A DNA stretch of 64,000 nt from the NCBI RefSeq assembly GCF_022965805.1, contig NC_133101.1:47262342-47326341 (forward strand). The letters run 5' to 3'. Positions 59,532 to 64,000 of the stretch are shown here, in pieces; the first letter of the stretch is position 1, and each line of letters begins with the position of its first letter. The stretch comes from Primulina eburnea. Taxonomy: Eukaryota > Streptophyta > Magnoliopsida > Lamiales > Gesneriaceae. The position numbers and the translations under genes are program-made. The notes below the pieces were generated by a model, which saw only the letters and a program-made list of their open reading frames with translations, did no database searches and had not been told where the DNA came from.

Positions 59532-62186
59532 TCAATATGCTCTTTGATTTTTGATTTCTTCCCCCTTTTTGTCAAACAAATCCATCTTCTCAGATAATTT
59601 TCGAACGTCAGTGGAGAGAATTTTGACATCTGCGGAGATACTTGAGACAGCAGTTTGTAAACAAGTCTGCAGCAATTCCATTTTATTAGAAACAAAAGTT
59701 TCCAATCGCTCAACTCGTTGACTGATTATATCCTGAGTTGTATAGAGACTTTGAGCTAGACCTCTGTTATTGTTCATTTCAAGCACAGTTCAGGTAAGAG
59801 AATCCATGTTTGCTTGAATGTCTTTCAGTTTTGCTGAATCCATTTCAATTGAAGAATCCAATTTGACATTGTGAGACAATTGTGTGGATTGAATTTTCTT
59901 GATTTCAGTAATCATCTGCTGCATATTCTGGATTTCTTCAAGAACAAGATCCATTTCTATGGATTGAAGAGGAGGTGACTTATTAGATGTTCATGGTTCA
60001 TGTGAGACTTGATCAAAGACCACCATGGTCCTATCAGATAATACTGTTTCAGAAACAGTCTGTGCTGGAATGTCTGTTTCAGTTACTGCTACTTGGACTG
60101 GAGGAGATGAAGATTGATGTTGATCAGCAATTGGGCTTTCCTGCTGAATAAGATCTTCAGTGAGAGGGTCTTGAACTGATACCAATGTTTCCATATTTCC
60201 AGCAATCTGTTGATTTGGTGATTGAGTAGACACCACTGTTTGCTCCTTTAGTTCAGAAGCAGCAGGCCGAGCTGGTGCTTCTGTTGAGATGGGAACCTCT
60301 TGAGTGATTTGATCAGTTGAGTGATCAACTTCTTCAGAAATGGGTTCATTATTAATAGATTCTGTCACTACTGCTTGAATAATTTCATCAATGTTGGAAA
60401 AATTCAACTCGGCTTCAGAGTACAGCTGATGTTCCACAGCAGATGATTGTGGCACATCCTGAACGGGTTCTTCAGTTGTAACAATAGTTTGTTCTGAGGA
60501 TGGCTCTTTCTGCTGAGATGAGGGGTCTTCTTCTTCTTCTTCTTCTTCTTCTTCTTCTTCTTCAGAGGCTTCCTCAGGAAGAACTAACTCCTGATCCATT
60601 TCCCACATTTTTATCTGAGCTTGCAAGCTAGTAAGATCTGTTTCTAGCTGAGTGATCACAGCTCGATCATTATAGGCAGTTGGATTGGTGGGAATGTAGT
60701 TTGCCTTCAATTTCTCAAGCAATTGAGATAGCTTCTTAGCTCGAATTTAGTCAAAAAAATAGGTTTTCCTTTCCAAAGCCTGAACAATTGTGGCAGCTTT
60801 GACCATCTTGAGGACAATTGCTTCCAGTTTGATAAAGTTGTTCAGCTGGGATTTCTTTTTCAGCTGCTTAGCAAAAATCTGAGTTCTGTAAGCGGTCCAG
60901 GCGTCATAGGTTTGAAGTTTTGATGCTGCAAAATTATTAACATGTTCCCAAACAAGGTCAATATGAGCTTGAATGGCATTAGATGGTCTTGGCTCTTCAA
61001 TCAATTTGCCCTTGCCTTTTTCAGTACTGAGGATGTGTGGAATTTCCAATCCAGTACGAGTAATATCCACAAGTTCTATAATCTTTACACCTTTGGGTCT
61101 GGCAGGTGCTAGAACAGCAGGACGATTGATTTGGATTAGAGAAGCTTTGATCATAACTGTTTCCTTTGTTGCGCCAGCTGAGATTTCTGTTGGGATGATC
61201 TTCAGAGGAACTGCTTTGATAGGCTGTTGGGCATCCGAAGATTTCAGTCTTTCAATAGGAATAAATTCTACTGTGGTTGGTAATTTTGTTCTTTGTGTTC
61301 TTGGTTTCTTGGCAACTTTTGGAGAGGACGTCTTCTCAGAATCAGATTCACTAATAATCAGTTTTCTTTTAACTGTCTTCAGTTGAGCCAATATCTTCCC
61401 CTGTTTAACTGATTTGGGGGCAGCCTGTTGTATCCCAATCTCCTTCTTGATTTTCATGAACTGATCAGGAAAGATATCTAATTTAATCTTGGGTGGCAGA
61501 ACATTCTTCCCATTGAAAATTTTGAATTTAGATAATCGCTCTGAATCATCAGCTACCAACCCTTTGACTTTCATCAAATAACTTAGCGGCACTGCAAATC
61601 CTTTGGATTGCTTGGTGGAGGAAAACATATTCTTCAAGATACTAAAAATAAGTTGCTTCCAGTTGAATTTTCTTTCATCCATAATAATCGTAAAAGATTG
61701 TAACTTCTCCAAAGTCAGGGCAGCATACGATCCTGCCTTGGCCAATAGCCCTTTAGCTACGATATCAGCCAACAACTGAACCTCATGCTTCAGTTCCTTC
61801 TTAGGATCGGAAACTTTGATTTTCCGTCCATCAGCAGAGAGTGCAGTTTGCATTTCTTCAATATCTGATGCTTTAACATCAGCAAGGTGTACTAATCCAT
61901 CAGAGGGTAATGAAAAGATTTCTTCGAAAGAATCTTCAGAAATGGTCACCAACTGACCATTAATAGTGGCAATGATGCTTCCATCAGAGTTGATATATCC
62001 ATTTGAGTAGAGGTCCTGGAGTTCTTTTGGGTAAATCTCCTGAGAGTATTGCCCCAAGAACATTCTGAGACCAGCAGATTCAATCTTCATAAAGACGTTC
62101 TTAATTTCAGCTTCGTGAACTGATAAAACTGAGTCAAAATCAATGGTCATAGCGTTCAACATGTGAGCTGGGATTTGATTCGCCAT
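59532..62186 (-). pseudogene. Large retroelement-borne hypothetical protein gene with three in-frame stops
   Basis: One frame of about 885 codons is broken only by TAA (60747-60749), TGA (59991-59993) and TGA (about 59790). I choose ATG 62186 (MANQIPAHML) because a TATAAATA lies about 110 bp upstream, while the longer open frame to 62348 starts upstream of that box with a TTG. The N-terminal 250 residues have INGQLVTISEDSFEEIFSLPSDG, then a Leu-rich helical part (about 150-240). This order resembles the 'putative plant transposon protein' domain (PF20167) and related families in Lamiales genomes. The middle is Lys/Pro-rich, then a Glu run encoded by (TCT)n at 60526-60563, then a Gln/Ser/Glu-rich acidic part and a C-terminal coiled coil. 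Position before the 3' LTR matches the third ORF of SIRE-type elements. Function unknown. Confidence 0.68.
60526..60563. repeat. (TCT)n microsatellite encoding a Glu run
   Basis: About 12 triplets in frame with the large minus-strand gene; length changes would not shift the frame. Confidence 0.85.
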
Positions 62187-62296
62187 TGCTGAGAGTAAGC
62201 AAACCTGAAATTTTGCAAAATACAAGCTCTGAGTGTATGAGTTTGCTCTGAGAGATGATGTACGCGTAAGAAAGAAACTGAATTTAAGCGGGGAAT

Positions 62297-62304
62297 TATT
62301 TATA
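62297..62304 (-). promoter_or_regulatory. TATA box of the large L gene
   Basis: Sense TATAAATA, about 110 bp before ATG 62186. It supports an internal promoter separate from the LTR. Confidence 0.5.
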
Positions 62305-62348
62305 TGTATGTGACTGTTTAAATTCTGGACACGTGTCAGTCCATTCAA

Positions 62349-62731
62349 TTTTTTTTAAAACTAAACGTGTGTACGTGTGCTGTAAACGTGTGTATAATTT
62401 AACGGTTCAAATGCTTCCACGTTTTCAAAATAAGATTCATCATTAGATAGTAGACAGTCACGTCACTTGATTTGGAATATAATATGTTTTAATTAGTTAA
62501 CTTATATGAGAATATTAGTGAAATAACCAACTGAATGATCAGTTGTAAGACTGTTTCCTTTCATTTGAGAATTTACTAACATTTGTCTTCTTAGTTAATC
62601 TCTTAAAACCATTATTCCCCCTTAATTGGTGCATAGAATAATTAAAGTAACGATATAAAATAAGTTTAAGGGTCAGAGAGATTATTATTTGCTGAAACGT
62701 TGACGACCCTTCAGCTTCCTTGATATTCTAC
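62349..62731. other. Divergent intergenic region of L
   Basis: AT-rich; no gene seen. It separates the minus-strand large gene from the first plus-strand small gene, so the region may serve both promoters. It includes gtgtgtacgtgtg repeats near 62366-62392. Confidence 0.4.
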
Positions 62732-62739
62732 TATAAATA
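62732..62739 (+). promoter_or_regulatory. TATA box of small gene 1
   Basis: ctactataaatag, 51 bp before the first ATG at 62783. Confidence 0.5.
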
Positions 62740-62782
62740 GAAGTAACACGGTTAGTTTCAGTCATATTGGTGAAAATAAAAA

Positions 62783-63180
62783 ATGAAAGATGCGAGTAGC
62801 TTGAGTGCTTCGCTATTTTCTTTGGAGACTAGGAAGGCTGTCATAGAAGATTAAGTCTTCTATGAGAGTCTTCACTACTGGGAAAACTACAGAAGCTTGA
62901 GTTCTTGTATAATACTGGAGAGGCTACTACTCCAGAATTGATGGAAGAGTTGAGAGAAGTGCGTGAGCACTTGCACATAGCTATGTGGGTGGACATCTTC
63001 AAGGATGGTCATATCTATCAGCTAATGCTTCGAAAGGAACTGAACATCCTCAATCGCATAGCTGTTTCTCATAGCTTTCTTAAGACTTCTTCCTCTGCTT
63101 TATCCACTTGGTTGAAGATGTGGATAGATGATGTAGAGGAAAAATATGATGTTGTAATACGTTCAAATGTGTATGGTTGA
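62783..63180 (+). pseudogene. Small hypothetical gene 1, frameshifted
   Basis: ATG 62783 (MKDASSLSASLF) follows a TATA box but reaches a stop after 23 codons. The rest lies in another frame (about 62905-63180, first codon TTG) with about 90 residues. It contains ELMEELREVREHLHIAM, HIYQLMLRKELNILNRIAVSH and ALSTWLKMWIDDVEEK. The HIYQLMLRKE...SFLK...LSTWLKMWIDDV stretch parallels small gene 2 (KCLLEAMLWKE...SFSK...LNNWIREWQDSV). Mostly helical, no signal peptide or membrane segment. I do not recognise the family. It runs opposite to element L. Confidence 0.5.
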
Positions 63181-63463
63181 ATGAAATATTTATCTAAGCT
63201 TAATCTTGTTTTTCTCTTTTTTGCAAATGATAATTTTCATTAGTTGTTATATATGGATTGCGAACTTAAACAAATGAACTGATTAAAGACTAACTTATAT
63301 AATTTTACTATGAACTGAAATCAGTTAAGCGTTAAGTAATAAATGTCAAACTGATATCAGTTGATAATGAACAACTGATAATTAAGAAACCTCGGTAAAT
63401 GAGAAAAACGCTTCGGTTGATTTGAGTCTTTTTAGTTTCTTCAACATTTAAATTTCATCTGTC

Positions 63464-63471
63464 TATAAATA
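63464..63471 (+). promoter_or_regulatory. TATA box of small gene 2
   Basis: ctgtctataaataag, 41 bp before ATG 63505; the same spacing plan as small gene 1. Confidence 0.5.
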
Positions 63472-63504
63472 AGATGATAGAATGTGAGACAATAACAGTT
63501 CAAT

Positions 63505-63936
63505 ATGTCGGATTCAAGTAACTCTGATGCATGCAGTAGTTCGCATATTCAAGTTAATTAGCAATTAAGTCCTTATTTAGAAGAATTGAAGAAGACAATG
63601 GAAGAATATGTCTTGATGAAAGTGATGTCAACATAATTCAAGATTCATGATTTGCAGAGGGTAAGTAATAGTGGTGCTATTCCTACTCGTGCTCAAGCAG
63701 CAACATCAAGAAAATACATTGATCGTTTTGAAGTTAGGCATGTTACAGATCTGATTGATGACAAATGTCTTTTAGAAGCAATGTTATGGAAGGAATGGCA
63801 TGTGGTTGAGAAGATTTATACTACTAGGTCATTTTCTAAAATCCAAATTTATGAGTTGAATAATTGGATTAGAGAATGGCAGGATTCAGTTGGTTCTATG
63901 ATATCTTTTGTAAACTGGGATCGATGGTATTCTTAA
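63505..63936 (+). pseudogene. Small hypothetical gene 2, paralogue of gene 1, two in-frame stops
   Basis: ATG 63505 (MSDSSNSDACSSS) opens a 143-codon frame interrupted by TAG (after 18 codons) and TAA (about 63633-63635). The frame is the same before and after. The C-terminal 90 residues are open (KYIDRFEVRHVTDLIDDKC ... WHVVEKIYTTRSFSKIQIYELNNWIREW). The final TAA overlaps an AATAAA poly(A) signal (63935-63940). The pair with gene 1 looks like a tandem duplication about 725 bp apart that includes the promoter. Function unknown. Confidence 0.5.
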
Positions 63937-64000
63937 TAAAGTATTATTTTCAATTTGTTGTGTTCTTATTTTCTACAAATAATTCTATTACTAAAGCAAC
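63937..64000. other. Right edge of the window, inside element L
   Basis: AT-rich sequence after small gene 2. No pol, primer site or second LTR of L is reached. Confidence 0.5.

Noticed and set aside
62187..62348. N-terminal 54-residue extension of the large L gene, with signal-like hydrophobic words
   Set aside because: The first codon is TTG and the TATA box at 62297-62304 lies inside this stretch, so it is promoter and leader.
1..64000. tRNA, rRNA and other structured RNA genes
   Set aside because: None recognised. The tRNA-like words found (tggtatcagagc and tggcgcc...) are primer sites of retroelements.

Overview
The window is repeat-rich nuclear DNA of a flowering plant. LTR retrotransposons of Ty3/gypsy type fill nearly all of it, nested up to four deep, and no ordinary host gene with introns is visible. 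The hypothetical proteins at the right end resemble a family I associate with Gesneriaceae/Lamiales genomes (Dorcoceras type). That placement comes from memory of protein style and is only a hypothesis.

Layout. Positions 1-4392 hold old debris: an LTR end (1-1859), hairpin repeats like the ends of a CACTA transposon (about 2190-2440) and a decayed plus-strand gag (about 3480-4360). A minus-strand LTR J (pieces 4393-4657, 7651-7689 and 49752-52093) was hit by a plus-strand solo LTR K (4658-7645, TSD aatct) and by the large chromovirus A (7690-49746, minus, TSD gtctg). A itself was hit by four elements: solo LTR B (11201-20829, plus, TSD tacag), element F (21453-29337, minus, TSD atctg), element G (30510-38589, minus, TSD tgatg) and solo LTR E (39958-47094, plus, TSD ctgat). 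B contains a near-complete Tekay-type chromovirus C (11700-19489, minus, TSD aaatg). E contains an Athila/Tat-type element D (41253-46587, plus, TSD cctag). To the right, a relative of F and G called H (52094-58225, minus) abuts J and is interrupted at 58226 by L, a minus-strand element with copia/SIRE-like LTR edges that runs off the window.

How the parts work together. Removing the nested inserts lines up A's gag, protease, RT, RNase H, integrase and chromodomain in the expected order, which confirms the nesting. B, E, F, G and H share LTR edges (sense TGTAATGCCCGG ... GGGTCCCCACA). F and G have near-identical LTRs and a recognisable gag, but their pol is only a relic, so they were probably moved by enzymes from other elements. 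B, E, F and H carry arrays of the palindrome TCGCGCATATGCGCGA directly upstream of the LTR TATA box. G, C and A carry arrays of different hairpin motifs.

Most notable points: (1) a 160-bp GT-AG intron-like segment exactly between gag and protease in A, whose removal restores the frame and whose retention ends Gag early; (2) the palindrome arrays in LTR promoters, with different motifs in different families; (3) the trans-mobilised F/G lineage; (4) L, which carries a roughly 885-codon decayed gene and two small antisense paralogous genes with their own TATA boxes, but no pol within the visible part.
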